Shown: positions 40,821 through 50,437, numbered from the stretch's first letter. The stretch: 64,000 nt of DNA from JAJPHF01 sp035293805 (GCA_035293805.1 DATGMD010000004.1:1-64000); one strand, 5' to 3'. Numbers and translations are program-made. The notes: generated from the letters alone by a model not told the origin.

Positions 40821-42471
40821 GGTCGGCTCTCCAGTCGGCCAGCTCGGGGTACTTGGCGTCCCACAGCGGCCGGCGGCTGCGGACCGGCGGCAGCGGCGCA
40901 GCGAAGTTCTCGGGCGGCGGCGGCGACGACGTGGCCCACTCCAGCGTGAAGCCGTCCCACGGGTCCGGACCGGCCACCGCGCCGTGGCGCAGGCTGACCA
41001 GGATGTTCCACACGAAGATCACCATCGCCACGCCGAGGATCGCCGCGCCGATCGTGGACGCCAGGTTCCACTCTGGCCACCCAGCATACGGTGGATAGGT
41101 GTAGATGCGGCGCGGCATGCCGAGCATGCCGAGCACGTGCTGCGAGAAGAAGGTCAGGTGGAAGCCGATGAGCGTGAGCCAGAAGTGCCACTTGCCGAGC
41201 CGTTCGTCCAGGAAGCGGCCGGTGATCTTCGGGAACCAGTAATACACGCCGGCGAAAATCGCCATCATGACGCCGCCAAACAGCGTGTAGTGGAAGTGCG
41301 CGACGAGGTAGTAGCTGTCCGAGATCTGCCAGTCCATCGGCACCACCGCGACGTGGACGCCGGTGATGCCGCCGATCACGAACGTGCCGAGAAAGCCCAG
41401 ACAGAACAGCATCGCAGTGGTGAAGCGCAGCGCGCCGCCCCACATCGTGGCCAGCCAGTTGAAGATCTTGATGCCGGTCGGGATGGCGATGAGCATGCTC
41501 ATCACGCCAAAAAACGTGTTGGCGAGCGGCCCGAGGCCGACGGTGAACATGTGGTGCGCCCACACCATCATGCTGAGCCCGGCGATGCCGATGCTGGCGG
41601 CGGCGACGAACGGGGCGCCGAACAGCGGCTTGCGGGAGAACACGGGGATCACCTCGGAGATGATGCCGAACGCGGGCAGCGCCAGCACGTACACCTCCGG
41701 GTGGCCGAACGCCCAGAACAGGTGCTGGTAAATGATCGGGTCGCCGCCCGCGGCCGCGTCGTAGAAGTGAGCACCCAGGGTGCGGTCGATGTACACCATC
41801 GCCGCCGCGGCGGTGAACGGCGGCACCGCCCAGATGAACAGGAGGCTCGCGATTACCGACATCCAGGCGAACATCGGCACGCGTCCTAGCGTCATGCCCG
41901 GCGCCCGCTGCGTGAGCACGGTGGCGGTGATGTTCACTCCCGTGGCGATCGTGCCAATCGCCGACACGGCCAGCGCCAGCAGCCAGAACTCGGTGCGGCC
42001 CGCGCCGGTGTACGGGGCCAAGGTCAGCGGCGCGTAGCCATACCAGCCGATGTCGGGCGCGGCCCCGGCGAGGAAGCTGAAGTACAGCAGCAGCCCCGAG
42101 AACAGCAGCAGCCAGTAGCTCATGGCGTTCAGCCGGGGAAACGCCATGTCGTGCGCGCCGATCATCAGCGGCACGAGGTAGTTCGCGAAGCCGAACAGGA
42201 TCGGCATGCCGACCCAGAACAGCATTGTCATGCCGTGGACCGTCACCAGCTCGTTGTAGACGTCGGGCGCGAGCACCGTCGCGCCCGACGTGGCCAGCTG
42301 CAGGCGGATCAGCAGCGCCTCCAGCCCGCCGATGGCGAAGAACACCAGCCCCGTAATCAGGTACATGATGCCGATCTGCTTGTGATCGACGGTGGTCATC
42401 CAGGTGAGGAGCCAGCCGGGGCTGCTGGCGCGGGGCACGGGGCTGATGTATTCGCGCTCGGCGGTAGCCAT
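40813..42471 (-). CDS. ctaD: Cytochrome c oxidase subunit I (aa3 type)
   Basis: 552 aa, 12 transmembrane helices. TVDHKQIGIMYLITG at the start, WAFGHPEVYVLALPAFG with the Tyr/His cross-link, MVWAHHMFTVGLG, and YLVAHFHYTLFGG for heme a3 and CuB. The ATG at 42471 is chosen; upstream sequence in this frame is shadow. Reduces O2 to water and pumps protons. The start follows the cox II stop by two bases. Confidence 0.95.
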   Translation of the reverse strand: MATAEREYISPVPRASSPGWLLTWMTTVDHKQIGIMYLITGLVFFAIGGLEALLIRLQLATSGATVLAPDVYNELVTVHGMTMLFWVGMPILFGFANYLVPLMIGAHDMAFPRLNAMSYWLLLFSGLLLYFSFLAGAAPDIGWYGYAPLTLAPYTGAGRTEFWLLALAVSAIGTIATGVNITATVLTQRAPGMTLGRVPMFAWMSVIASLLFIWAVPPFTAAAAMVYIDRTLGAHFYDAAAGGDPIIYQHLFWAFGHPEVYVLALPAFGIISEVIPVFSRKPLFGAPFVAAASIGIAGLSMMVWAHHMFTVGLGPLANTFFGVMSMLIAIPTGIKIFNWLATMWGGALRFTTAMLFCLGFLGTFVIGGITGVHVAVVPMDWQISDSYYLVAHFHYTLFGGVMMAIFAGVYYWFPKITGRFLDERLGKWHFWLTLIGFHLTFFSQHVLGMLGMPRRIYTYPPYAGWPEWNLASTIGAAILGVAMVIFVWNILVSLRHGAVAGPDPWDGFTLEWATSSPPPPENFAAPLPPVRSRRPLWDAKYPELADWRADHA

Positions 42472-42473
42472 GA

Positions 42474-43520
42474 TTACCTCAGCTCGTCCAGGTAAGCGGT
42501 CAGCGCGGCCAGGTCGGTGTCGCTCAGGCGGAACGTCGGCATGAAGGCGCCCGGCTTGACCACCTGCGGGTTGTCCAGCCAGCGGCGCAGCTGCTCGGGC
42601 GTGTTCGGGATCACGCCCGAGGCAAGCGTCTGGCGGCTGGCGACGTGCGTCAGGTCGGGGCCGGCGGTGCCCGCGGCCGCGGTGCCCTTCACCGTGTGAC
42701 AGTCGCCACAGGCGTTCGTCTGGAACACTTGCTGGCCCTGGCGTGCCGGGTCGCTCGTGGGGGCCGCGGCGGGCGCCGCCTCGCGCGCCAGCCACGCGTT
42801 GAACTGGTCCTGGGGCTCGGCGATCACGCGCAACAGCATGCCGGCGTGCTGGATGCCGCACAGCTCGCTGCACTGTCCCACGTAGACGTCGGGCGTGCTG
42901 GCCTGGAGCCACATCTCGTTCGTTTGGCCCGGCACCATGTCGGTCTTGCCGTTCAAGCGCGGGATCCACAGCGCGTGGATCACGTCGGCGGAGCGCAGCT
43001 GGACGCGCACGGGCACGCCGACGGGAATGTGCAGCTCGTTGGCGGTGACGACGCCCTGATCGGGGTACTCGAAGCCCCACCAGAAGCGGTTGCCGGTGGC
43101 GACGACCGTCAGCGCGTTCGGCTGGGCCGCCGCGGCGCCGAAGATGGTCGGCAGCTCCAGCACGGCGAGCACCGCCAGCACCACGACCGGCGCCAGCGTC
43201 CAGCCGATCTCCAGCCGCATGTTGCCCTGCACCTGCCGGGGGATCGCCGCGCCCGGCCGCGCCCGAAAGCGCCAGATGCAATAGGCGAGCAGGCCCCAGA
43301 CGAGCAGCAGCACCGCCAGGGACATGAGGAGCACGATGTTGAACAGGTTGGAGATCGCGTGCGCCGGCGGCCCGGCGGGGTTCAGCGTGAAGCCCGGGTC
43401 CTGCGCGCGGGCCAGCCCCGCCGCGAGCGCGTCGGCCGCCAGCGCCAACAGCGGCGGGACCCAGCGCCGCCAGCTTCGCCAGCCGTGCTGCCGCGAGAAA
43501 ATGCGGTTGGCCGCTTTCAC
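42474..43520 (-). CDS. ctaC: Cytochrome c oxidase subunit II with fused cytochrome c (caa3)
   Basis: 348 aa. Signal-like N-terminus and two membrane helices, then the CuA domain with VGQCSELCGIQHAGM. A C-terminal cytochrome c domain about 260-348 has CGDCH and Met in AFMPTFRLSD. GTG start at 43520. First gene of the respiratory operon, whose promoter should lie in 43521-43922. Confidence 0.93.
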   Translation of the reverse strand: MKAANRIFSRQHGWRSWRRWVPPLLALAADALAAGLARAQDPGFTLNPAGPPAHAISNLFNIVLLMSLAVLLLVWGLLAYCIWRFRARPGAAIPRQVQGNMRLEIGWTLAPVVVLAVLAVLELPTIFGAAAAQPNALTVVATGNRFWWGFEYPDQGVVTANELHIPVGVPVRVQLRSADVIHALWIPRLNGKTDMVPGQTNEMWLQASTPDVYVGQCSELCGIQHAGMLLRVIAEPQDQFNAWLAREAAPAAAPTSDPARQGQQVFQTNACGDCHTVKGTAAAGTAGPDLTHVASRQTLASGVIPNTPEQLRRWLDNPQVVKPGAFMPTFRLSDTDLAALTAYLDELR

Positions 43521-43922
43521 GGTTGCCAGGCTCCGGCCGCGCTACGCTGGTACTCGAATCGTCAGGCCACCCGGTCGATGTCAAGCCTCTTAGCCATTCT
43601 ATCCGCTCCGGTTCGGCTCGCGGTCGCACGCGCAGCCCGGCAGCCCCAGGCTGCTCACCGAACAGGTCGAGGGATTCCGAGGCGAGCCCTGCCCCAGTGT
43701 ATATCCCCACGGGGCCATCTTGGGGTACGGCGCCCCGGCCGCCCCCCGGCAGGATACGTACCAGGTGCGGACCGAGTGAACACGTGTGGCCGCAAGCGCC
43801 AGTGCCCCGATAAGGGGGAACAGTGTACCATCGTAGCGGTCCGCCGGGGCCGTCGGCCCGCCTCCATGCCGCCCGGGCGCGACTCGCGACGACGGCTCGA
43901 GCGAGCTAGACGCTACCCGCGC
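43521..43922. other. Gene-free region upstream of the respiratory operon
   Basis: About 400 bases between the cox II start and the end of the Uma2 gene. No gene seen. It includes a palindrome CCCCGTGGGG (around 43709) beside an AT-rich patch GATATACACT on the minus strand that may be a promoter. Confidence 0.4.
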
Positions 43923-44543
43923 TCACCAGATCTCGCGGAGGTCGAGGACGAAGCCGGGGAGGACCGGATCGCCCGCCAGCCGCTCCGGCTGATCGAGCCG
44001 GTCGACGGACGCCTCGGGGCGGTAGACGTACACCTGACGGGCCTCGGGATCGAGCAGCCAGCCCAGCCGCGCGCCGTTCGCCACGTACTCCACCATCTTG
44101 GCTTGCAGCACCTCCAGCCGGTCGGACGGCGAGCGTAGCTCCAGCACGAAGTCCGGGCACAGCGGCAGGAAGCGCTGCCAATCTCCTGCCGAGAGCGGCG
44201 CCAGGCGGCTATTCCACACCCAGCTCGCGTCCGGGGAGCGCACCGCGCCGTTCGGCAGGCGAAAGCCGGTGGACGAGCTAAACACCTGCCCCGTCCCGTC
44301 GCGCTCAGCCCAGATGCCGAGCCGCATGATGATGCGAGCCTCGCCCCGGCCGCTGCTACCTGCTACGGGGGTCATGACGCTCCAATCTCCCTCGGCGGTC
44401 CGTTCGATGCGCAGATCGCGGTTGAGCTGGCACAGCGCGAAGAACTGCTCCTCGGTGAGGTCGAGCGCGGGCCGAACGTGCAGGATGAGCGGCCACGGGT
44501 AGGTGTCGGGAGGCGCTTTCGACTTGCGGATGGTCGTACTCAT
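43923..44543 (-). CDS. Uma2 family (DUF820) putative restriction-like endonuclease
   Basis: 206 aa. PD-(D/E)XK-type fold. The conserved order is TEEQFFALCQLN, VMTPVAGSSGRGEARI, AVRSPDASWV (metal Asp), FLPLCPDFVLELRSPSD (E and R) and YVANGARLGWLLDPEARQV. ATG 44543 follows GGGAGC. Uma2 proteins are multiplied in cyanobacteria and Chloroflexota; substrates are unknown. Stands alone here. Confidence 0.85.
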   Translation of the reverse strand: MSTTIRKSKAPPDTYPWPLILHVRPALDLTEEQFFALCQLNRDLRIERTAEGDWSVMTPVAGSSGRGEARIIMRLGIWAERDGTGQVFSSSTGFRLPNGAVRSPDASWVWNSRLAPLSAGDWQRFLPLCPDFVLELRSPSDRLEVLQAKMVEYVANGARLGWLLDPEARQVYVYRPEASVDRLDQPERLAGDPVLPGFVLDLREIW

Positions 44544-44780
44544 GATGTGCTCCCTTCGCCCCGGTGGGCCGCCAGCATCGCCTCGTCGCGGCATCATTAT
44601 CGCGCAGGGGCTCGGCGCCTGCGGCCACGCCGGGCCCGCGGCGGCGTGCGGTGAGCTGGATCATGGTGTCGCTGACCGCGTGGGCGGGCAGGCGGCGGCG
44701 GTGCTATGCTGAGGGTTGCCTGATCGGGGATCAGCCGAGGCGGCCCCGCGGGGCCGCGCGGCGAGCACGGAGGGAGCAGC

Positions 44781-45890
44781 ATGGCGCGCATGCGGGTGAT
44801 CGACGCCGATGGACACATCTTCGAGGACAGCGCGGCCATCGCGCGGCGCCTGCCGGCGCCCTGGGAGCCCGCGCGACTGAGCGCCCCCGACCGCATCACC
44901 GCGCCGCTCGACCACCTGCACAACGACAACGGCCGCATCCCCCCGGGCGCCTTCAACCGCGCCGTCGGCCCCCAGCAGTGGGTCGAGTTCATGGACGCCG
45001 TCGGCATCGAGGCCGCCGTGCTCTACCCAACCGCCATGCTGGCCTTCGGCCGGCTGCCCTACCCCGACTACGCCATCGTCACCAGCCACGCCTACAACGA
45101 CTGGTTGGCCGAGACCTACCTCGCCTTCAGCCCACGCTTCCGCGGCATGGGGCTCGTGCCGCTCCAGGAGCCGGAGGCCGCGGCCGCCGAGCTGCGCCGC
45201 TGCGTGACCGAGCTGGGCATGTGCGGCGCCATGCTGCCGGTCGATCTGGTGACGGGCAGCCTGGGTGCCAAGCACTACTACCCGCTCTACCAGGAGGCCG
45301 ACCGCCTGGGCTGCTGCCTGGCCGTCCACGGCGGCTGCCACGCCGGGCTGGGCATGGACGACTTCCACAGCTTCGCGCCAGTCCACGCGCTCGGTCACCC
45401 GATCACGCTGCTCACTGCGCTCGCGGCCGTCGTCTTCGACGGTATCCTGGACAGGTTCCCGCGCGTGCGCTGGGGCTTTTTGGAGGGCGGCGTCGCCTGG
45501 CTGCTCCTGGCGCTGGAGCGCTTCCAGGGCTCCTACGAGGCGTTCACGCCGCACAACGTGCGCGGCGAGCTGCTCACGCTGCCGCCCGGCGAGCGCTTGC
45601 GCGATTACCTGCGCCGCCAGCTCCGCGACGGCCGCGTGTTCGTGGGCTGCGAGGGCGACGAGCCGGCCCTCGCCGCCGTCGTGAAGGAAGTCGGCGCCAA
45701 CTGCCTGCTGTTCTCGTCAGACTTCCCGCACGAGGTGAACAACGACCTCTGCCGCGAGGAGATCGACGAGCTGCTCGCGCATCCCGACCTGACCGACGCC
45801 GCGAAGGCCGGCATCCTACACGCCAACGCCGAGCGCTTCTACCGGCTGGCGCCGGTCGGGAGCGCCGCCCCCGCGCCGACCGCGGGATAG
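44781..45890 (+). CDS. Amidohydrolase family 2 protein
   Basis: 369 aa metal-dependent hydrolase or decarboxylase. VIDADGHIFEDS replaces the usual DxHxH with the ADGHxxE type. Later motifs: SHAYNDWLAETYLAFSPRFR, LAVHGGCHAG, WGFLEGGVAWLLLALERF and FSSDFPHEVNN. It is a paralogue of the 53195 gene (LPVIDADGHLVERESD, AFLENGATWLPYYLDRLDEH). Likely acts on an aromatic or cyclic acid. GGAGGGAGC precedes ATG. Confidence 0.88.
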   Translation: MARMRVIDADGHIFEDSAAIARRLPAPWEPARLSAPDRITAPLDHLHNDNGRIPPGAFNRAVGPQQWVEFMDAVGIEAAVLYPTAMLAFGRLPYPDYAIVTSHAYNDWLAETYLAFSPRFRGMGLVPLQEPEAAAAELRRCVTELGMCGAMLPVDLVTGSLGAKHYYPLYQEADRLGCCLAVHGGCHAGLGMDDFHSFAPVHALGHPITLLTALAAVVFDGILDRFPRVRWGFLEGGVAWLLLALERFQGSYEAFTPHNVRGELLTLPPGERLRDYLRRQLRDGRVFVGCEGDEPALAAVVKEVGANCLLFSSDFPHEVNNDLCREEIDELLAHPDLTDAAKAGILHANAERFYRLAPVGSAAPAPTAG

Positions 45891-45923
45891 CGGCGGAGCC
45901 GGCGCGATGCGCGAGAGGTGGCC

Positions 45924-46715
45924 ATGCGGCTGACCCTCCGCTGGGCGGGTCTGGCCCTCGCGCCGCTCCTCCCGCGCCTGCGGCCCTCGGCCGCGGCCCG
46001 CCGCCCGGGCCGCGTGGTCCGGCTCGAGGGCATCATCTTCCAGAGCGATGCGCGCAGCACGATCGGCGCCTGGTTCATCCGGCCGTTCGAGGAGCTTGAC
46101 CGCCGCGTCGCGGGCATCGCGCGCAATCGGCCGGACGCGCCCCAGCCCCCCATCCACGCGGGCATCCGGGTGGCCATTGAGGTGGACGGCCGCGAGCAGC
46201 AGTACGTCGCCGAACAGCTCGTGGGGCCGCTGTACGAGGACCTCCACGACGGCCTGCACTGGACGCCGCTCGCCGAGTTCCGCGCGCGCAACCGCGGCGG
46301 CTGGAGCGTTACCGTCCCCGCCACGGCGTTTCGCGGCGTCACGGACGCCGTCGTGGCGGAGACCGTCGCGCGGCTGAACCGCATCGAAGGGCACCGCTTC
46401 CTGGGCGAGGACTGCGTGGCCTTTGTCGAGCGCGCCTTCGGGGGCCGGCGCCTGTTCGCCGACAGCCCGACGCTCCGCGCGCTGGGCCTGCACGTGCGGG
46501 TGGCCGATCCGGCGCTGCCAATGCTCCGGCGCGACGCCCCGCTCGATCCCCGTGCGGCGCGGCTGCTGCGCGTCGAAACGCTACAGCACCTCCCCGACCC
46601 GGAGGGCGCGTCCGCGCCCACGAGCGCGAGCTGGCGCGTCCACGTCGCCGCGCTCGCCCTCCTGGCCGTGGTCGGCGCCATCGGCCTGGGCCGGCGGCTG
46701 GCCCGGCGGCGCTAG
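45924..46715 (+). CDS. Hypothetical protein with C-terminal membrane anchor
   Basis: 263 aa. Basic N-terminus, a domain containing FLGEDCVAFVERAFGG, where a Cys within ED-C-VAFVE is reminiscent of NlpC/papain-like Cys nucleophiles, and one C-terminal helix VHVAALALLAVVGAIGLG followed by Arg. It would be anchored with the domain on one side of the membrane. Function unassigned. ATG 45924 follows GAGAGG; GTG 45918 is an alternative. Confidence 0.6.
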   Translation: MRLTLRWAGLALAPLLPRLRPSAAARRPGRVVRLEGIIFQSDARSTIGAWFIRPFEELDRRVAGIARNRPDAPQPPIHAGIRVAIEVDGREQQYVAEQLVGPLYEDLHDGLHWTPLAEFRARNRGGWSVTVPATAFRGVTDAVVAETVARLNRIEGHRFLGEDCVAFVERAFGGRRLFADSPTLRALGLHVRVADPALPMLRRDAPLDPRAARLLRVETLQHLPDPEGASAPTSASWRVHVAALALLAVVGAIGLGRRLARRR

Positions 46716-46802
46716 CCCCGCCCGCGCCGCCGGCCGCGACCAAACCGCTGACCCGTCCTGGTGTGGCGGCGTCTCACGACACCGGCGCCGTTGTTCCTGT
46801 AC

Positions 46803-46882
46803 TCCCTCTCCCCCTGGGAGAGGGTCGGGGTGAGGGCGGTCGTCCTCTCCCTCTCCCCCTGGGAGAGGGTCGGGGTGAGGGC
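46803..46882 (+). repeat. Two tandem 35-bp palindromic repeats
   Basis: Copies at 46803-46837 and 46848-46882, 45 bases apart. Here the inner arms CCCTCTCCC and GGGAGAGGG are perfect, loop CCT. Same family as 13061-13231. Sits between convergent genes and may terminate both. Confidence 0.85.
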
Positions 46883-46949
46883 GCGCCCCGGTACCCCAAC
46901 CGCCGGGCCGGCTCGCGTATGATCCGATACCACCGCCACGCCAATCCGC

Positions 46950-47936
46950 TTAGGTGTCGCGCACCCCCGGGGCGAACAGCGAGTCGACGGCCGGCGGCTG
47001 GCGGATCAGCCCCTCGTCGAGTAGCTCGTCGATCACCGCCTGCACCATGCCGCGGTTCGTCGCCAGGCCAGGCGGGAAGGGGTCGGCCCCGAACTCGGCC
47101 GCCGCGTCGGCGAAGGTCAGCTCGGGAAACAGGAAGTACGCCTCGGCGGCCTGGCGCGCGCGCTCGTAGGCGACCTGCTTCGAGCGCTCGAACGTATCGT
47201 AGAGCTTCCTCGGCAGCGCGGGATCGTGCTCTAGCAGGCGCTCTTGCATCAGCAGGATGTGGTTGACGGGCGTCATCCCCGTCTTGGCGTAGAAGTCGCG
47301 GAAGGTCTGCCGGCCGATCTCCAGCGGCAGCAGGCGCACGTTCGGCCCCGCCGTGACCGCCGCGGCGTGCGAGTCGCCGTAGGCGCCGTCGATCTCCCCG
47401 CGCTGGAGCAGGTCGTTCAGGCTCTCGCCCGCCTGCAGCCGCCGCAGCTCGATGCCGGGCGCCAGGTTGTCCGTCGTCCCCTCGCCGTGCGTGTGCTCCG
47501 CCGTGCGGCCGTTCACCCACGCGATGTCCTGCGGCCGGATGCCGTACAGCTCGCGCAGCACGATGCGCATCCACACGCCAGCGGTCATCTGGTAGTCGGG
47601 GATGCCGATCCGCTTGCCCCCAAGGTCGGCGAAGGTGCGGATGCCCGAGTCGGCGTGGACGTAGAACTCCAGCCACATCGCCGCTTTGAGCAGAAAGGTG
47701 GGGATGGCGAGCCAGCGGAGGTGCGTGCGCTCGCCCTGGGCGATCTTGTCCTTCGTGATGAGGTAGTTCGAGATGGAGAACTCGAACACGTCGCAGGCGT
47801 TCTCCTGCAGGTGCCACTGGTGAAGCTGCGCCGCGTGGCCGACGTGCCAGTCCATCTCGTAGCCGTCCAGCGGCACCGTGCCGTCGACGAGCGGCTGGAT
47901 GCGGGGGTTCTGGTGGAACGCGAGCTTGAGCTGCAT
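46950..47936 (-). CDS. 4,5-Dihydroxyphthalate decarboxylase-like / NMT1-type protein
   Basis: 328 aa, periplasmic-binding-protein fold without a signal peptide. Matches the length and pattern of Pht5-type decarboxylases: LAFHQNPRIQPLVDGTVPLDGYE, FEFSISNYLI, IGIPDYQMTAGVWMRIVL, GAYGDSH. Such proteins lie in aromatic-acid loci. It might decarboxylate a phthalate-like compound or bind a ligand. Stop to start spacing to the isochorismatase gene is seven bases, so these form an operon. Confidence 0.75.
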   Translation of the reverse strand: MQLKLAFHQNPRIQPLVDGTVPLDGYEMDWHVGHAAQLHQWHLQENACDVFEFSISNYLITKDKIAQGERTHLRWLAIPTFLLKAAMWLEFYVHADSGIRTFADLGGKRIGIPDYQMTAGVWMRIVLRELYGIRPQDIAWVNGRTAEHTHGEGTTDNLAPGIELRRLQAGESLNDLLQRGEIDGAYGDSHAAAVTAGPNVRLLPLEIGRQTFRDFYAKTGMTPVNHILLMQERLLEHDPALPRKLYDTFERSKQVAYERARQAAEAYFLFPELTFADAAAEFGADPFPPGLATNRGMVQAVIDELLDEGLIRQPPAVDSLFAPGVRDT

Positions 47937-47943
47937 GGTGTCC

Positions 47944-48576
47944 TCACTCGAGCTGCGCGCGCAGCTCGACGAGCGCCTCGGCGGCGGTGAGCAGGCGCGC
48001 AAACCACTGCGCCCAGGTGCTGAACACGACCCGCTCGACGTCGGCCTCGGCCACCCGGCCCCAGCCGCGGTCAGGAATCGGGCGCACGGCGCAGCAGTCG
48101 CGCAGCGCCGCCACATAGTAGCCCCGGTTGGACGCCTCGCGCACGGTCGTGTCGCAGCCGTACTGCAAGGTCGTGCCCGACACCATCACGATGTCGCGGC
48201 CGCGCTCGCGCAGGTAGGCGTCGACCGGCGTGTCCTGCCAGAGCCCGGAGATCGGCCACAGGCCGTTCGCCACGAACGGCTTCTCGAACACGAGATCGCC
48301 CGGCCCGGCGCCCAGCGCGTCCGCCGCGCGCCAGAGCGACGCGGCCAGCCGCTCGTCGCCGGGCCGCTGGATGCGCGTCTGGCCCTCGGGGATGAGCGCG
48401 AACACGGTGGGGATGGCGTGGGCGCGGCAAAACGCCAGCAGTGGCCCCAGCCGCTCGACGGCGGCGGCCGCGGCGGGCGCGTAGGCCGGCGAGTCCGGCT
48501 CGACCATGCGCTGCTGCAGGTCGTTCACCAGCAGCGCGCAGCGCCCAGGCTCCAGGCGAAAATCGGGTACGGGCAT
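47944..48576 (-). CDS. Isochorismatase-family cysteine hydrolase
   Basis: 210 aa. Catalytic triad: Asp in ALLVNDLQQRM, Lys in VFEKPFVANG, Cys in SGTTLQYGCDTTVREA. Hydrolyses a C-N or C-O bond (N-carbamoyl or vinyl-ether type substrates). Upstream partner of the decarboxylase-like gene. ATG 48576 after GGAGT-like sequence. Confidence 0.87.
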   Translation of the reverse strand: MPVPDFRLEPGRCALLVNDLQQRMVEPDSPAYAPAAAAAVERLGPLLAFCRAHAIPTVFALIPEGQTRIQRPGDERLAASLWRAADALGAGPGDLVFEKPFVANGLWPISGLWQDTPVDAYLRERGRDIVMVSGTTLQYGCDTTVREASNRGYYVAALRDCCAVRPIPDRGWGRVAEADVERVVFSTWAQWFARLLTAAEALVELRAQLE

Positions 48577-48829
48577 GGTTCCACTCCTGGGCCGCGCTGG
48601 CTATCTGCCATTGCCAAGCGTGCCCGGCCCCCGCCATTGGGCGGCGACGCGCCGTCCCGACGTATCAGACTGGCGTCTGCACCGCGCGGTCGGGAAGCAT
48701 GCTCGGCTGGCACGGGCGCCGGGCTGCCGTCAAGCGTGTCCGACCGCCGACGCCGGCCGGCGCGGTGGCAGGGGCGCCGCCATTGTAGCAGTGCGGCCGT
48801 GGCAGCACCATCCCTGGTGGCGGGCTTGG

Positions 48830-49513
48830 TCAGAAGTCGAAACCTAGCTCCTGGGAAAATCCGGCGGCACCGGCGCGGGTGAGGAGCACCGTGCGCTCGC
48901 CCGGCTGGCGCACCAGCCAGCCCCGCTCCACCAAGCGGTCCAGCAGCGCCGCGCCCAAGGCGCCCGCGAGGTGAGGCCGCCGCTCGGTCCAGTCGAGGCA
49001 GCGGCGGGCGAACGACCGCCGCGCGCGGCGCGCTGCCGCCACGTCGACGCCAAAGGCGGTGAGCCAGGCGCCGCCCCGCTCCGTGGCCAGGTGCTCGATG
49101 CCCGCTTCTTGCACGATCTCCCGCTCGAGCAAGGCATCGCGAATGGCGACGGCGAGTTTCCCCGCGAGATGATCGTAGCAGGTGCGGGCGAAGCGGAGGC
49201 CTTCCGGTAGCGAGTGGCAGGGCGGCACGGCGCGCTCCGGCGACGCGCTGAGCCCGCCCAGCTCTTCCAGCACGCGGGCGACCTCGACGCCCGCCAGACG
49301 GTAGTAGCGGTGGCGACCCTGCACCTCGACGGCGAGCAGGCCGCCTTCCACGAGCTTGGCAAGATGGACGCTGGCCGTGGGTGGCGTGATGTGCGCCCGC
49401 ACGGCCAGTTCCGTCGAGGTCAGGGCGTGGCCGCCCAACAGCTCCGCGAGCATGGCGGCCCGGGTCCGCTCGCCGATCAGGCCGGCGGTGGTGGCGATGG
49501 TTTCCGTACTCAT
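48830..49513 (-). CDS. ArsR-family transcriptional regulator
   Basis: 227 aa. N-terminal winged HTH: ERTRAAMLAELLGGHALTST, ELAVRAHITPPTASVHLAKL and VEVQGRHRYYRL. The C-terminal half (about 100-227) is an unusual extension with RTCYDHLAGKLAVAIRDALL that may sense a ligand; no metal-binding Cys pair is obvious. Divergent from the maleylpyruvate-isomerase-like gene, with a 21-bp perfect inverted repeat between. Start ATG 49513. Confidence 0.85.
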   Translation of the reverse strand: MSTETIATTAGLIGERTRAAMLAELLGGHALTSTELAVRAHITPPTASVHLAKLVEGGLLAVEVQGRHRYYRLAGVEVARVLEELGGLSASPERAVPPCHSLPEGLRFARTCYDHLAGKLAVAIRDALLEREIVQEAGIEHLATERGGAWLTAFGVDVAAARRARRSFARRCLDWTERRPHLAGALGAALLDRLVERGWLVRQPGERTVLLTRAGAAGFSQELGFDF

Positions 49514-49604
49514 GGACTCATGATACGGCGGGTGAAACCGTGTCACTTCGCCCGGCAGCGAAGTGTCCGCAGCCGGGCCGCGCTCACACTCCTGTAGACA
49601 GGCC

Positions 49605-49649
49605 GGCGCGACCACCGGCCCGGCCAGTGGCCGGGCCGGTGGTCGCGCC
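49605..49649. promoter_or_regulatory. Perfect 21-bp inverted repeat between divergent genes
   Basis: Arms 49605-49625 and 49629-49649 are exact complements around AGT. Core ACCACCGGCCCGGCC. Its location suits an ArsR-type operator or a hairpin in the leader of the + strand gene, which starts 26 bases later. Confidence 0.6.
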
Positions 49650-49675
49650 CAACGGCCATCAACGGAGGTGGAGCG

Positions 49676-50437
49676 ATGACGACGGGAGAGCAGCGCGAGA
49701 TGCAGGCGTTCGCCGAGGCGATCGCCGCCTGCCCGCCTGATGGGCTGACCGGCTGCCGCGAATGGACGGTCCACGACGTAGCGGCCCACCTCGCGGGCAA
49801 CGCGGCGGAGATCGCGCGCACTGTCGAGGCCTACGCGGCCCGGCGTCCGGTGCCCGAGACGCGCGGCTTCGACGAGCGGGAGGCGCCGTTCCGCGCGCTG
49901 GAGCACCGCGCGCTCCTGTCCCGGATCGTGAGCGAGACGGAGCGGATGGACGACCTGCTCGCCCAGGTGCTGGCGCGGGAGCCGGAGGCGACCGTCCCCT
50001 GGACGGGGCGGATCATGCGCGTGGCGAGCTTCGGCACCCACATGCGCAACGAGTTCGCTCTGCACCGCTGGGACCTGGTAGGCGACGACGAGGTTAGCCG
50101 CCCCCTGCTCGCGCAGCCGGAGCTGACCGAGCATTCCGTCAAGGTGCTGGGACATATTCTGCCCCGACGCGGTATGGACGCGGCGGGCGCGCCGCCGGAC
50201 GGGTTCGCCGTCTGCTTGCAGAGCCCCGAGGCGCCGGACGTGCTCCTCGCGATGCAGGAAGGCCAAGCCAGGTTGGCGCTAACCGGCGGTCACGAGCGCG
50301 GCCCCGTGCTGCGCGGCGACGCTGCCGCCCGGCTCTTGTTCATGTGGGGACGGCGGCCCGCCGATGGCACCCGGCTGCGCGCGGAGATGGCCGACGCCGA
50401 TTTTGCCTGGCTCGCTCGCCTCTGCGCGGGCTACTAA
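49676..50437 (+). CDS. Mycothiol-dependent maleylpyruvate isomerase-like (DinB-fold) protein
   Basis: 253 aa. N-terminal four-helix DinB-like domain with GCREWTVHDVAAHLAGNAAE (metal His), and THMRNEFALHRWDL (HxxxxxxxHxW). The C-terminal part resembles the SCP2-like extension of this family. It may isomerise or conjugate an aromatic intermediate with a thiol. Activated or repressed by the divergent ArsR regulator. ATG follows GGAGG-type sequence (ACGGAGGTGG). Confidence 0.8.
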   Translation: MTTGEQREMQAFAEAIAACPPDGLTGCREWTVHDVAAHLAGNAAEIARTVEAYAARRPVPETRGFDEREAPFRALEHRALLSRIVSETERMDDLLAQVLAREPEATVPWTGRIMRVASFGTHMRNEFALHRWDLVGDDEVSRPLLAQPELTEHSVKVLGHILPRRGMDAAGAPPDGFAVCLQSPEAPDVLLAMQEGQARLALTGGHERGPVLRGDAAARLLFMWGRRPADGTRLRAEMADADFAWLARLCAGY

